A stretch of DNA of 15,215 nucleotides from an uncultured Collinsella sp. (GTDB taxonomy: Bacteria; Actinomycetota; Coriobacteriia; Coriobacteriales; Coriobacteriaceae), in the NCBI GenBank assembly GCA_902470905.1, contig CABRIC010000047.1:1-15215 (forward strand), in the 5' to 3' direction. How positions within the stretch are numbered: position 1 is the stretch's first letter; every line of letters begins with the position of its first letter. The position numbers were made by a program, and so were the translations under genes. Shown here piece after piece: positions 6,332 to 13,314 of the stretch. The notes below the pieces were generated by a model. That model had not been told where the DNA came from, searched no databases, and saw only the letters and a program-made list of their open reading frames with translations.

Positions 6332-7480
6332 TTAATCGAGGATATCGTCGAGGGCACTCTTGATACGGTCGGTCACCGACTTCTTACCAGAAGCGACGTC
6401 ATCGCCCATCTCATCGGCAAAAGCACGGAGCAGTTCGCGTTGCTTATTGGAAAGATTGGTGGGAACGACCACGCGCAGTTGCACGATCAGGCGGCCACGC
6501 GAACCGCCACCGCCAATGCGCGGCATGCCGTAATTATTGACGCTCACGGTGTCGCCGTACTGGGCGCCGGCGGGAACCGTCACCTTAACGACCTCGTCGG
6601 GCATAATGCCCTCGACCTCGATCTCGCAGCCGAGCGCAGCCTGCGCAATCGAGATATCGCTCACCAGGTACAGGTCGTCACCGTTGCGCTTAAAGCGCTC
6701 ATGGTCGGCAACGCGCACGTTGACAATCAGGTCGCCCGAAGGCTCGCCGCGAAGGCCGGCCTCACCAAAGCCGCTCACACGCAGCTGGCGACCGGTCGAA
6801 ACGCCGGCGGGAATATCGATGTCGATCTTTTCGTGCGAAGGCGTGCGGCCCTGGCCGTCACAGGTCTCGCAGGGATGATCGATGACCGTGCCCTCGCCGT
6901 GGCAGTCGGGGCAAGGCGAAGAGGACTGGACCTGGCCCAAAAAAGAGCGCTGGACCGTGGTGACATAGCCCGTGCCGTGGCAGCGGCTGCACTGTTTTTC
7001 GGTCGCACCGTCAGCCTTGCCCGTACCGTTGCAATCCTCGCAGGGAGCAAGGCGGTCATAGCTGATCGTCTTTTTGCAGCCGAGCGCCGCCTCCTCGAGC
7101 GTCACCGAAAGCGAGATGGCCATGTCACGTCCGCGACGACGCTCACGACGGCTGCGGGCGCCACCACCGGCACCGCCGCCAAAGAACGACGAGAACAAGT
7201 CGTCCATGCCCATGCCACCAAAGATATCGTTGATATCGACGTAGCCCGAACCACCAGGGCCGTCGGCGGTGCCGTAACGGTCGTAGTTAGCACGCTTCTG
7301 CTCATCGGAAAGAACGGAATAGGCCTCGTTGAGCTCCTTGAACTTGGCCTCGGCCTCGGGGTCGTCCGAAACATCCGGATGTACGGTACGGGCCTTCTTT
7401 AGAAACGCGCGCTTAATCGTCCGCGCGTCGGCATCCTTGTCGACGCCAAGTACCTCGTAGTAATCCCTATTATCCGACAC
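6332..7480 (-). CDS. dnaJ: Chaperone protein DnaJ
   Basis: DnaJ is the Hsp40 co-chaperone that delivers unfolded proteins to DnaK and stimulates its ATPase. The 382-residue product is a complete type I DnaJ. It has a J domain with HPD at 34-36, a Gly/Phe-rich linker (about 72-108) and four zinc repeats (CEDCNGTG 147, CSRCHGTG 164, CPDCHGEG 190, CETCDGQG 204). Both C-terminal beta domains are present, ending in a normal dimerisation tail. GTG at 7480 is chosen over the longer frame because AAGGAT is correctly spaced and MSDNRDYYEVLG is the family start. A promoter with AATAAT -10 lies just upstream. dnaK and grpE are absent from the window, so its DnaK partner must be encoded elsewhere. Confidence 0.96.
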   Translation of the reverse strand: MSDNRDYYEVLGVDKDADARTIKRAFLKKARTVHPDVSDDPEAEAKFKELNEAYSVLSDEQKRANYDRYGTADGPGGSGYVDINDIFGGMGMDDLFSSFFGGGAGGGARSRRERRRGRDMAISLSVTLEEAALGCKKTISYDRLAPCEDCNGTGKADGATEKQCSRCHGTGYVTTVQRSFLGQVQSSSPCPDCHGEGTVIDHPCETCDGQGRTPSHEKIDIDIPAGVSTGRQLRVSGFGEAGLRGEPSGDLIVNVRVADHERFKRNGDDLYLVSDISIAQAALGCEIEVEGIMPDEVVKVTVPAGAQYGDTVSVNNYGMPRIGGGGSRGRLIVQLRVVVPTNLSNKQRELLRAFADEMGDDVASGKKSVTDRIKSALDDILD

Positions 7481-7501
7481 GACCGAATCCTTCCGACTTT
7501 C

Positions 7502-7530
7502 ATTATTGTCACAGTGCGTCCTATACCCAA
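7502..7530 (-). promoter_or_regulatory. Probable housekeeping promoter for dnaJ
   Basis: On the minus strand, TTGGGT (7530-7525) and AATAAT (7507-7502) are separated by exactly 17 bases. The -10 matches consensus at five of six positions and the -35 at three of six. Transcription would begin around 7495, 15 bases before the GTG start. I see no CIRCE element (TTAGCACTC-N9-GAGTGCTAA) or HspR-type repeat nearby, so heat-shock control by HrcA or HspR is not evident here. Confidence 0.5.
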
Positions 7531-7561
7531 GCTGGGCCGACCGCAAACAGAGGGTTTGATG

Positions 7562-8665
7562 TTATTGCATTTGGTACGGCGAAAGCATGGCCCGTTGCGA
7601 GCAGCTCGCAAACCAAACCGACACGAGCGCGAACATGAAGCCGTTGGCAAAACCGTTGGCAAACTGCATCGCGCCGCGCTTCCACCACAGCAGGCTGCGA
7701 TGAAGCACACCGTCCGAAAGCACCATGAACAGGCCCATGGCAAACGGAATAAAGCACATCACGGCAAAGGCCGAGAACACGCCCGAGATGGCCGAGAGTA
7801 CCAAAAACGGCGCCACAATGCCCATCAGGTAAAAACCGGTACGAGCTTTGCCTTCCAAGCGCTCGGCCTCAACATGGGCGCGGCCGACCAGATCGCCACC
7901 CGGGGCACCGTTAGTGCCGGCATGACCCATGCCGCTAATGCGGACCTCGTCGCCATCATGCGTGCCGGCAGGAAACTCAATCGTCTGCTCGGAGGTTACG
8001 CGAGTACGACCGCTGCCGCCGCAATCGGGACAAGGGTCCGCCACGACCTTACCAGAACCGCCGCACTCGGGGCAGACCGACTGGAACGTGCCCGCGCCAA
8101 ACAGGAAGGACAGGTCGACGTCGATGTGGCCGCGGCCACCGCAGCTCGGGCAGGTATGGGCATGCTCGGACGAAACAGAACCCGAGCCTCCGCAGTGGCC
8201 ACAGGTATCGAAACGCGTGTAGCGAACGGTCTTGCGGGCACCACCCTTGGCCTCCTTGGCGTCCAGTTTGATATCGACGACCACGTTGGCGCCGTTCTCG
8301 GGATTGTAGGCAGCCTGCCCGCGACGTTGCTGGCCCCAGGCGCCACCAAAGGGAAAGCCGCCCTCAAAGGGATTGCCATAGCCCGTGTTGCCGGCGTAGC
8401 CGCCACCATAGGGCGAAGCTGTAGGAGCACCGGCAAAGGGATTGCCAGAACGCATGGCGTCGTAGCGCGCACGTTTTTGCTCATCCGAAAGCACGGCGTA
8501 GGCCTCGGAAACCTCTTTAAACTTTTCCTCGGCACCCGGCTCTTTGTTGACGTCCGGATGGAACTTGCGGGCCTTTTGCTGGAAGGCCTTTTGAATATCA
8601 CGCGAGGTGGCGTCCTTGGAGACACCCAGAATCTCGTAGTAATCTTTTTCGTTCATCGTCGCCAT
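7562..8665 (-). CDS. Membrane-anchored DnaJ-like protein (J domain, zinc repeats, C-terminal membrane segments)
   Basis: The 367-residue product starts like DnaJ. It has a J domain with HPD at 36-38, a Gly/Phe/Tyr-rich linker (about 72-125), and four zinc repeats at C155/C158, C172/C175, C198/C201 and C212/C215. The C-terminal beta region begins normally (TIEFPAGTHDGDEVRISGMG, 228-247, then GGDL). Within about 20 residues it gives way to hydrophobic segments at about 278-297, 299-317 and 337-355, ending shortly after. The usual second beta domain and dimerisation tail are missing. The frame is continuous from start to stop, so no frameshift is seen. ATG at 8665 follows AGGAGG; the GTG at 8686 upstream would contain that site. 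The J and zinc domains should face the cytosol, recruiting DnaK to the membrane; the actual role is unknown. Confidence 0.88.
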   Translation of the reverse strand: MATMNEKDYYEILGVSKDATSRDIQKAFQQKARKFHPDVNKEPGAEEKFKEVSEAYAVLSDEQKRARYDAMRSGNPFAGAPTASPYGGGYAGNTGYGNPFEGGFPFGGAWGQQRRGQAAYNPENGANVVVDIKLDAKEAKGGARKTVRYTRFDTCGHCGGSGSVSSEHAHTCPSCGGRGHIDVDLSFLFGAGTFQSVCPECGGSGKVVADPCPDCGGSGRTRVTSEQTIEFPAGTHDGDEVRISGMGHAGTNGAPGGDLVGRAHVEAERLEGKARTGFYLMGIVAPFLVLSAISGVFSAFAVMCFIPFAMGLFMVLSDGVLHRSLLWWKRGAMQFANGFANGFMFALVSVWFASCSQRAMLSPYQMQ

Positions 8666-8693
8666 GCGCGGCAACCTCCTGCTCACAGCAGCG

Positions 8694-8713
8694 TATATAT
8701 TCCGGTAATTCTA
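8694..8713 (-). promoter_or_regulatory. Possible promoter region for the DnaJ-like gene
   Basis: The 58-base gap after hemW is AT-rich against its surroundings and contains TAGAAT (8713-8708) and TATATA (8699-8694) on the minus strand. Either could be a -10, but neither has a convincing -35 at 16-18 bases. The call rests on composition and position. Confidence 0.25.
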
Positions 8714-8723
8714 CCCGAGCAGC

Positions 8724-9956
8724 CTAAGCTAGATCCCAAAACAGCTCGAACAGAACATTTCCATCGAGCCAGCCCAAGTGGGTCGGCGCCAGACGTGCTC
8801 GAACATGGCCCGCGACGACATCTGCCGAAGTGAAGGGTCCCTCATGGACCCCGAGCGTCTCGGGCACCCAAGTGGCAAGGCCCAACTCGAGCGCGCGATC
8901 GCAAGCAGCTGTCAGCTCGCCCGTTGGGATGACGCAAGCCGCACGAACCAACAGGTCGGACGCAATACCACGCGTCATGCGACAAGCGAGCATCAGGTCT
9001 TCAGCCGCAGCCTCACGCTGCGACAGATACTCGAAATCAAACGTCGTCGCGGCATCGTCACGTTGCACCAGTCGCACGCGGTACGCATCGCCGCGAGCAG
9101 ACACACCGGGAAACAGCCCGGCCAAGCGATCAAAATCCTCGGCGTCGAGCATACCGGCGGCAGAGCGACCCAGGCCCAAATAGCCCCGGCCGGTCCAGTA
9201 AGCAATGTTATGGGCGCACTCATGGCCGTCGAGCGCGTAGCTCGCCACCTCATACGGGTGATAGCCAGCGGCACCCAGGAGCTCGCGTGCCACGTCCATG
9301 CACGAAGCTTGAAAATCCTCATCAGGCTCGAGCGACTCGTCGCGGCACGCCATGCGATAGAGGGGCGTCCCCTCCTCGAGCGTGAGCGGGTAAACCGACA
9401 CATGATGCGGAGCCGCCGCCAGCACGCCATCGAGCGTGCGCTTCCAACTCGCTGCGGTCTGCCCGGGAAGTCCGCACATAAGGTCGCACGACACGTCAAG
9501 CCCAGCGGTCTTGACTGTCGCGATGGCGGCGAGCGCCCGATCGGCATCGTGAATACGGCCGATAGCGGTAAGTTCGGTGTTATCGAGCGTTTGCACGCCC
9601 AGAGAGACGCGTGTGACACCAACCTTGGCAAGTGCAGCGGCAAGCTCGGCGGTCAGCGACTCGGGATTGGCCTCGCAGGTAAACTCAACGGGGGCGCACC
9701 ACGCACGAATACGCCGCGCCAGCTCCACCAGGCGCTCCCCCGCCAGCGATGGCGTACCGCCGCCAACATAGACGGTGCGGATCTGGTCAAGGGCACCAGC
9801 CTTGCCAAAAGCATCGAGACGCGCGAACAACTGCTCAAAATAGGCATCGAGCGCAGCGCTCAGATCACACGGAGCAAAACTGCGCGAGTCAAAGTCGCAG
9901 TACCGGCACTTTTGGGCGCAAAACGGCACGTGCACGTACAGCGCGGTAACGGCCAC
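8724..9956 (-). CDS. hemW: Radical SAM heme chaperone HemW
   Basis: HemW is a radical-SAM family protein that binds heme and delivers it to membrane respiratory enzymes. It was long misnamed oxygen-independent coproporphyrinogen oxidase (HemN). The 410-residue product has the cluster motif PFCAQKCRYCDF at 11-22 (C13, C17, C20). It also carries GGGTPS at 65-70, the substrate-strand motif SLGVQT at 118-123, and HNIAYW at 249-254, matching the HNxxYW pattern of HemW. The extra N-terminal cysteine typical of HemN is not seen, which supports HemW. The start is GTG at 9956, with GGAGG seven bases upstream inside the end of dusB; the dusB stop is only two bases away, indicating coupling. The position after lepA matches the Bacillus cluster. 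Confidence 0.93.
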   Translation of the reverse strand: MAVTALYVHVPFCAQKCRYCDFDSRSFAPCDLSAALDAYFEQLFARLDAFGKAGALDQIRTVYVGGGTPSLAGERLVELARRIRAWCAPVEFTCEANPESLTAELAAALAKVGVTRVSLGVQTLDNTELTAIGRIHDADRALAAIATVKTAGLDVSCDLMCGLPGQTAASWKRTLDGVLAAAPHHVSVYPLTLEEGTPLYRMACRDESLEPDEDFQASCMDVARELLGAAGYHPYEVASYALDGHECAHNIAYWTGRGYLGLGRSAAGMLDAEDFDRLAGLFPGVSARGDAYRVRLVQRDDAATTFDFEYLSQREAAAEDLMLACRMTRGIASDLLVRAACVIPTGELTAACDRALELGLATWVPETLGVHEGPFTSADVVAGHVRARLAPTHLGWLDGNVLFELFWDLA

Positions 9957-9958
9957 CC

Positions 9959-11002
9959 TTAAGCCTCCAGCGGATGAGGGGGCACCGATTCGCCAGCGAC
10001 AAGTGCGGCCTCGCAGGCCACCACATCGCGCTCGATCTCATCGACCAGCACCATAAACTCCTCATACGTGGAGCAGCGCACCACATGGGCACGCCAAGCG
10101 GCGGCATGGGGCATGCCTTTTAAGTACCAGCTTGCGTACGTGCGGGCACGCGACATGAGCGGCAGGAGCTCATGCGTCAGCGTTAGGTGTTCACGCAGGG
10201 CGTCCAGGCGCTCGACGGAGCTGCGCGCCGGCACCGGCGTGCCATCGAGCGCAAGGGCGCGAGCATCACCGAACACCCACGGATTGCCGTAGATGCCGCG
10301 CGCGATAAACACCGCGCTGGCACTCGAGCCTTGCAGATGCTCAGTAGCGTCCTCGGCCGAGAACACATCGCCCGAACCGATAACGGGAATCTCGACGGCG
10401 TCGGCCACCTCATCGACGACCGACCAATCGGCCTGGCCCGTATAGAGCTGCGTGGCGCAACGACCGTGCACGGCGACTGCGGCAGCCCCTGCGCCTTCGA
10501 GCATCTGGGCAAACGTCGCGGCATTACGGTCCTCGGCATAAAAACCCTTGCGGATCTTTACGGTCACGGGCACGTGCGCCGCGCCCACCGTGGCCTCAAC
10601 GATCTTCTCCGCAAGGTCGGGCGTGCGCATGAGCGCCGAGCCCTCGCCCTTGGTAACAACCTTGCGGGCGGGGCATGCCATATTGATATCGATGAGCGAC
10701 AGGCGATCGCCCACACGCTCCTCGACGGCGGTGACGGCACTCGCAAACTGCTCGGGCTTGGAGCCAAAGAGCTGCACGCAAATCTGCTGCTCCTCGTCGG
10801 CCGGCAGCACCAGGCGCCACGTTTTGTTGCTGGCATAGGCAAGGCCAGCCACGCTCACCATCTCGCTGTAGGCAAGGTTGGCACCGCGGCGGCGGCACAT
10901 GATGCGATAGGCGGGGTCGGTCACGCCCGCCATAGGAGCCATAAGGAACGGCTGCTCGGCATAAGCACCCAGCAGCCGCTTGCTGTATTCAGAAAGCGCC
11001 AT
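9959..11002 (-). CDS. dusB: tRNA-dihydrouridine synthase (DusB-type)
   Basis: Dus enzymes use FMN and NADPH to reduce specific uridines in tRNA. The 347-residue product has the typical N-terminal MAPMAGVTDPAYR (21-33), the core IDINMACPARKV with catalytic Cys at C110, and KIRKGF plus VHGR further on. IPVIGSGDVFS and ARGIYGNPWVF mark the FMN phosphate-binding region of the TIM barrel, with a helical C-terminal domain after it. The DusB subgroup is assigned from bacterial Gram-positive context and is less certain than the Dus family. ATG at 11002 is four bases after the lepA stop, with only a weak TAGGT ribosome site, so reinitiation after lepA is likely. It sits between lepA and hemW, an insertion relative to the Bacillus order. 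Confidence 0.92.
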   Translation of the reverse strand: MALSEYSKRLLGAYAEQPFLMAPMAGVTDPAYRIMCRRRGANLAYSEMVSVAGLAYASNKTWRLVLPADEEQQICVQLFGSKPEQFASAVTAVEERVGDRLSLIDINMACPARKVVTKGEGSALMRTPDLAEKIVEATVGAAHVPVTVKIRKGFYAEDRNAATFAQMLEGAGAAAVAVHGRCATQLYTGQADWSVVDEVADAVEIPVIGSGDVFSAEDATEHLQGSSASAVFIARGIYGNPWVFGDARALALDGTPVPARSSVERLDALREHLTLTHELLPLMSRARTYASWYLKGMPHAAAWRAHVVRCSTYEEFMVLVDEIERDVVACEAALVAGESVPPHPLEA

Positions 11003-11006
11003 AGAC

Positions 11007-12818
11007 CTACTCGTCCACCTTGAGGATCGCCATAAAGGCCTCCTGCGGGACCTCGACCGAGCCGATGGCCTTCATGCGTTTCTTGCCCTCTTTCTGCTTC
11101 TCGAGCAGTTTGCGCTTACGCGAGATATCGCCGCCGTAGCACTTTGCAAGAACGTCCTTGCGACGCGCTTTGACGGTGGAACGGGCAATGATCTTGTTGC
11201 CGATAGCGCCCTGGATGGGCACCTCGAACAGCTGACGCGGAATAATCTCCTTGAGCTTGTCGCATAGGCCGCGGGCAAGACCGTAGGCCTTGTCCTTGTG
11301 GACGATAAACGACAGCGCGTCCACCTCGTCGCCCGAAAGCAAGATATCGAGCTTAACGAGCTCGGAGGGACGGTACTCGTTGAACTCGTAGTCCAACGAA
11401 GCGTAACCCTTGGTGCGGCTCTTGAGCTGGTCAAAGAAGTCCAAGATGAGTTCGGCGAGCGGCATATCAAAGCGCATCTCGACCGATTTGCTCGTGAGAT
11501 GGATCATGTCGGTCGTCACGCCACGGTGCTCGATGGCGAGCTGCATGACGGCACCCGTATACTCGGGCGGACAGATGATCTTAGCCTTGAGGTACGGCTC
11601 CTCAATGCGCTCGATACGTGTGGCCTCGGGCAGGTCCTGCGGGCTGCGGACATCGATCATCTCGCCATCGGTCTTGTACACGTGATAGTCGACCGAAGGA
11701 CTCGTGGCAATGAGGTCAAGATTGAACTCGCGCTCCAGGCGTTCCTTGACGACTTCCATGTGCAGCAGACCCAGGAAGCCCACGCGGAAGCCAAAGCCGA
11801 GCGCCACCGAGGTCTCGGGCTCCCACACCAACGACGGGTCGTTGACGTGCAGCTTATCGAGCGCGTCACGCAGGTTCTCGTAATCCTTGTTGTCGATCGG
11901 GAACAGGCCCGTATAGACCATGGGCTTGGCCTCGCGGTAGCCGGGAAGCGGCTCGGGGCAGGGATTCGACGCCCACGTGAGGGTATCGCCCACGCGAACG
12001 GCCTCGGGGTCCTTCAGGCCCGTGACCACGTATCCGACCTCGCCGACCGTGAGCGCGTCGACCGGGGTCTCGGCGGGACGCTTGACGCCCACGCCATCGA
12101 CCAAAAAGTCGCCCTTTGCCTGCATCATGCGCAGGGTATCGCCCTTTTTGATGGAACCGTCAAAGACGCGGACCGTGGCGACGACGCCACGATACTCGTC
12201 GAAGTATGAATCCAGAATGAGTGCCTTGAGCGGCGCGTTCGCATCGCCCTTGGGCGGAGAGATCAAAAAGACAATGGACTCCAGCAGATCGTGGATGCCC
12301 TCGCCGGTCTTGCCCGAGACACACACGGCATCATCGGCAGGGATCGCCAGGTCATCCTCGATCTCGGTCTTAACCTCGTCGGGATGAGCCGAGGGCAGGT
12401 CGATCTTGTTGATGGCCGGCACAATGTCCAGATTGGCGTTCATGGCGAGCGTCGCGTTAGAGACGGTCTGCGCCTCGACGCCCTGTGTGGCGTCGACAAC
12501 GAGCACCGCGCCCTCACAGGCTGCCAGCGAGCGCGAGACCTCATAGGTAAAGTCCACGTGGCCCGGCGTATCGATCAGATTGAACTGATACGTCTCGCCA
12601 TCGTCGGCGTCATAGGACACGCGAACGGCATTGGACTTGATCGTGATGCCGCGCTCGCGCTCGATATCCATGGTGTCGAGCAGCTGCGACTCCATGTCGC
12701 GTTCGTCGACTGTATGGGTGAGTTCGAGGATACGGTCACTGATCGTGGACTTGCCATGGTCGATGTGCGCAACGATTGAGAAGTTGCGGATGTGGGAAAT
12801 GTCAATTGAAGTATTCAT
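11007..12818 (-). CDS. lepA: Elongation factor 4 (LepA)
   Basis: LepA is a ribosome-associated GTPase linked to translation initiation, 30S biogenesis and back-translocation. The 603-residue product has normal length. GTPase motifs are G1 AHIDHGKST (17-25), G2 RGIT (56-59), G3 DTPGH (83-87), G4 NKID (137-140) and a G5-like SGKTG, where SAKTG is common. The C-terminal LepA domain shows VKLDILLSGDEVDALSFIVH and the basic tail region with CYGGDISRKRKLLEKQKEGKKR-type sequence. The start is ATG at 12818; the frame is open 20 codons further, but that runs through the rpsT terminator. No strong Shine-Dalgarno is present, and a TAAGAT hexamer lies seven bases before the ATG, so the transcript may be leaderless. 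dusB follows after four bases. Confidence 0.97.
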   Translation of the reverse strand: MNTSIDISHIRNFSIVAHIDHGKSTISDRILELTHTVDERDMESQLLDTMDIERERGITIKSNAVRVSYDADDGETYQFNLIDTPGHVDFTYEVSRSLAACEGAVLVVDATQGVEAQTVSNATLAMNANLDIVPAINKIDLPSAHPDEVKTEIEDDLAIPADDAVCVSGKTGEGIHDLLESIVFLISPPKGDANAPLKALILDSYFDEYRGVVATVRVFDGSIKKGDTLRMMQAKGDFLVDGVGVKRPAETPVDALTVGEVGYVVTGLKDPEAVRVGDTLTWASNPCPEPLPGYREAKPMVYTGLFPIDNKDYENLRDALDKLHVNDPSLVWEPETSVALGFGFRVGFLGLLHMEVVKERLEREFNLDLIATSPSVDYHVYKTDGEMIDVRSPQDLPEATRIERIEEPYLKAKIICPPEYTGAVMQLAIEHRGVTTDMIHLTSKSVEMRFDMPLAELILDFFDQLKSRTKGYASLDYEFNEYRPSELVKLDILLSGDEVDALSFIVHKDKAYGLARGLCDKLKEIIPRQLFEVPIQGAIGNKIIARSTVKARRKDVLAKCYGGDISRKRKLLEKQKEGKKRMKAIGSVEVPQEAFMAILKVDE

Positions 12819-12825
12819 GCGGACT

Positions 12826-12831
12826 ATCTTA
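12826..12831 (-). promoter_or_regulatory. Candidate -10 for a leaderless lepA transcript
   Basis: TAAGAT (a TAnnnT hexamer) ends seven bases before the lepA ATG, placing the expected transcription start on or within two bases of the start codon. Leaderless mRNAs with this spacing are common in Actinobacteria. It lies immediately after the rpsT terminator, which makes a separate lepA promoter likely. No good -35 is visible, partly because that region is the terminator's U tract. Confidence 0.45.
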
Positions 12832-12842
12832 CCCGAGCGGTA

Positions 12843-12880
12843 CAAAAAATGGAGCCTGTTCCATAAAACAGGCTCCATTT
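12843..12880 (-). terminator. Strong intrinsic terminator after rpsT
   Basis: A perfect 14-bp inverted repeat (AAATGGAGCCTGTT and AACAGGCTCCATTT) encloses a six-base loop. On the minus strand it is followed by six Ts (complement of 12844-12849). It begins about 34 bases after the rpsT stop. It should end most rpsT transcripts and so separate rpsT from lepA. Confidence 0.93.
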
Positions 12881-12914
12881 ATGCGCGTAATCTGTGTGGT
12901 GTGAAATTTACAAC

Positions 12915-13181
12915 TTAGGCGTTGATGCTGTTCACGAGCTTGGCAAGACCGGACTTGCGGTTGGAAGCCTGGTTCTTGTGGATAACATGCTTGGCGGCAG
13001 CCATGTCGAGACGCTTGGTGACGGTCTTGAGGGCAGCCTGGGCCTTCTCGGCGTCGCCCTCGGCGACGGCGGACTGGACGTGCTTGGTCAGCGTCTTGAG
13101 CTCGGACTTGACAGCCTTGTTACGCATGCGAGCTGCCTCATTGGTGCGGATACGCTTCTTCTGAGACTTGATGTTTGCCAC
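12915..13181 (-). CDS. rpsT: 30S ribosomal protein S20
   Basis: S20 binds the 5' domain and helix 44 of 16S rRNA and supports 30S assembly. The 88-residue, Lys/Arg/Ala-rich product starts MANIKSQKKRIRTNEAARMR and ends with the family HKNQASNRKSGLAKLVN pattern, all typical of S20. The start is GTG at 13181 (read as Met), with AAAGGA nine bases upstream; an in-frame ATG further up lies inside the leader hairpin and is not used. It has its own extended -10 promoter and a terminator-like leader hairpin, and it ends at a strong terminator, so it is probably a single-gene transcript. S20 is autoregulated in E. coli. Confidence 0.97.
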   Translation of the reverse strand: MANIKSQKKRIRTNEAARMRNKAVKSELKTLTKHVQSAVAEGDAEKAQAALKTVTKRLDMAAAKHVIHKNQASNRKSGLAKLVNSINA

Positions 13182-13208
13182 TTCTGGAGTTCCTTTCGAG
13201 TTCCTTGC

Positions 13209-13246
13209 AAAAAATGTATGACACCTCTGAGACACGGTGAGGTCAT
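13209..13246 (-). promoter_or_regulatory. Terminator-like hairpin in the rpsT leader (possible attenuator)
   Basis: Between the promoter and the rpsT start, ATGACCTC (13246-13239) pairs with GAGGTGTCAT (13227-13218) with a two-base bulge. After three bases the minus strand has TTTTTT (13214-13209). This shape of stem plus U tract, 28 bases before the start codon, could act as a transcription attenuator or as a structured leader bound by a ribosomal protein. The bulge and the three-base gap before the Us make it weaker than the downstream terminator. Confidence 0.45.
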
Positions 13247-13256
13247 GCAAGCGCCT

Positions 13257-13265
13257 ACTATAGCA
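13257..13265 (-). promoter_or_regulatory. Extended -10 promoter for rpsT
   Basis: The minus strand reads TGCTATAGT, an extended -10 in which TATAGT matches consensus at five of six bases and is preceded by TGn. The start of transcription would be near 13250, leaving a leader of about 69 bases. A perfect TTGACA lies 32 bases further upstream, too far to be its -35. Confidence 0.6.
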
Positions 13266-13314
13266 CGCTCCCCCTCAAAGGGATAGAACGAATTTGTCAA
13301 ATAGGCAGGTATCA

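Noticed and set aside
7481..7561. A CIRCE or HspR operator in front of dnaJ.
   Set aside because: No inverted repeat resembling either operator is present in the gap.
12819..12878. A 20-codon N-terminal extension of lepA.
   Set aside because: It runs through the rpsT terminator hairpin, lacks family similarity and has no ribosome site; the ATG at 12818 begins the conserved LepA sequence.
13270..13310. A perfect TTGACA as a -35 for rpsT.
   Set aside because: It is 32 bases from the TATAGT hexamer, and no -10 is found at 16-18 bases.
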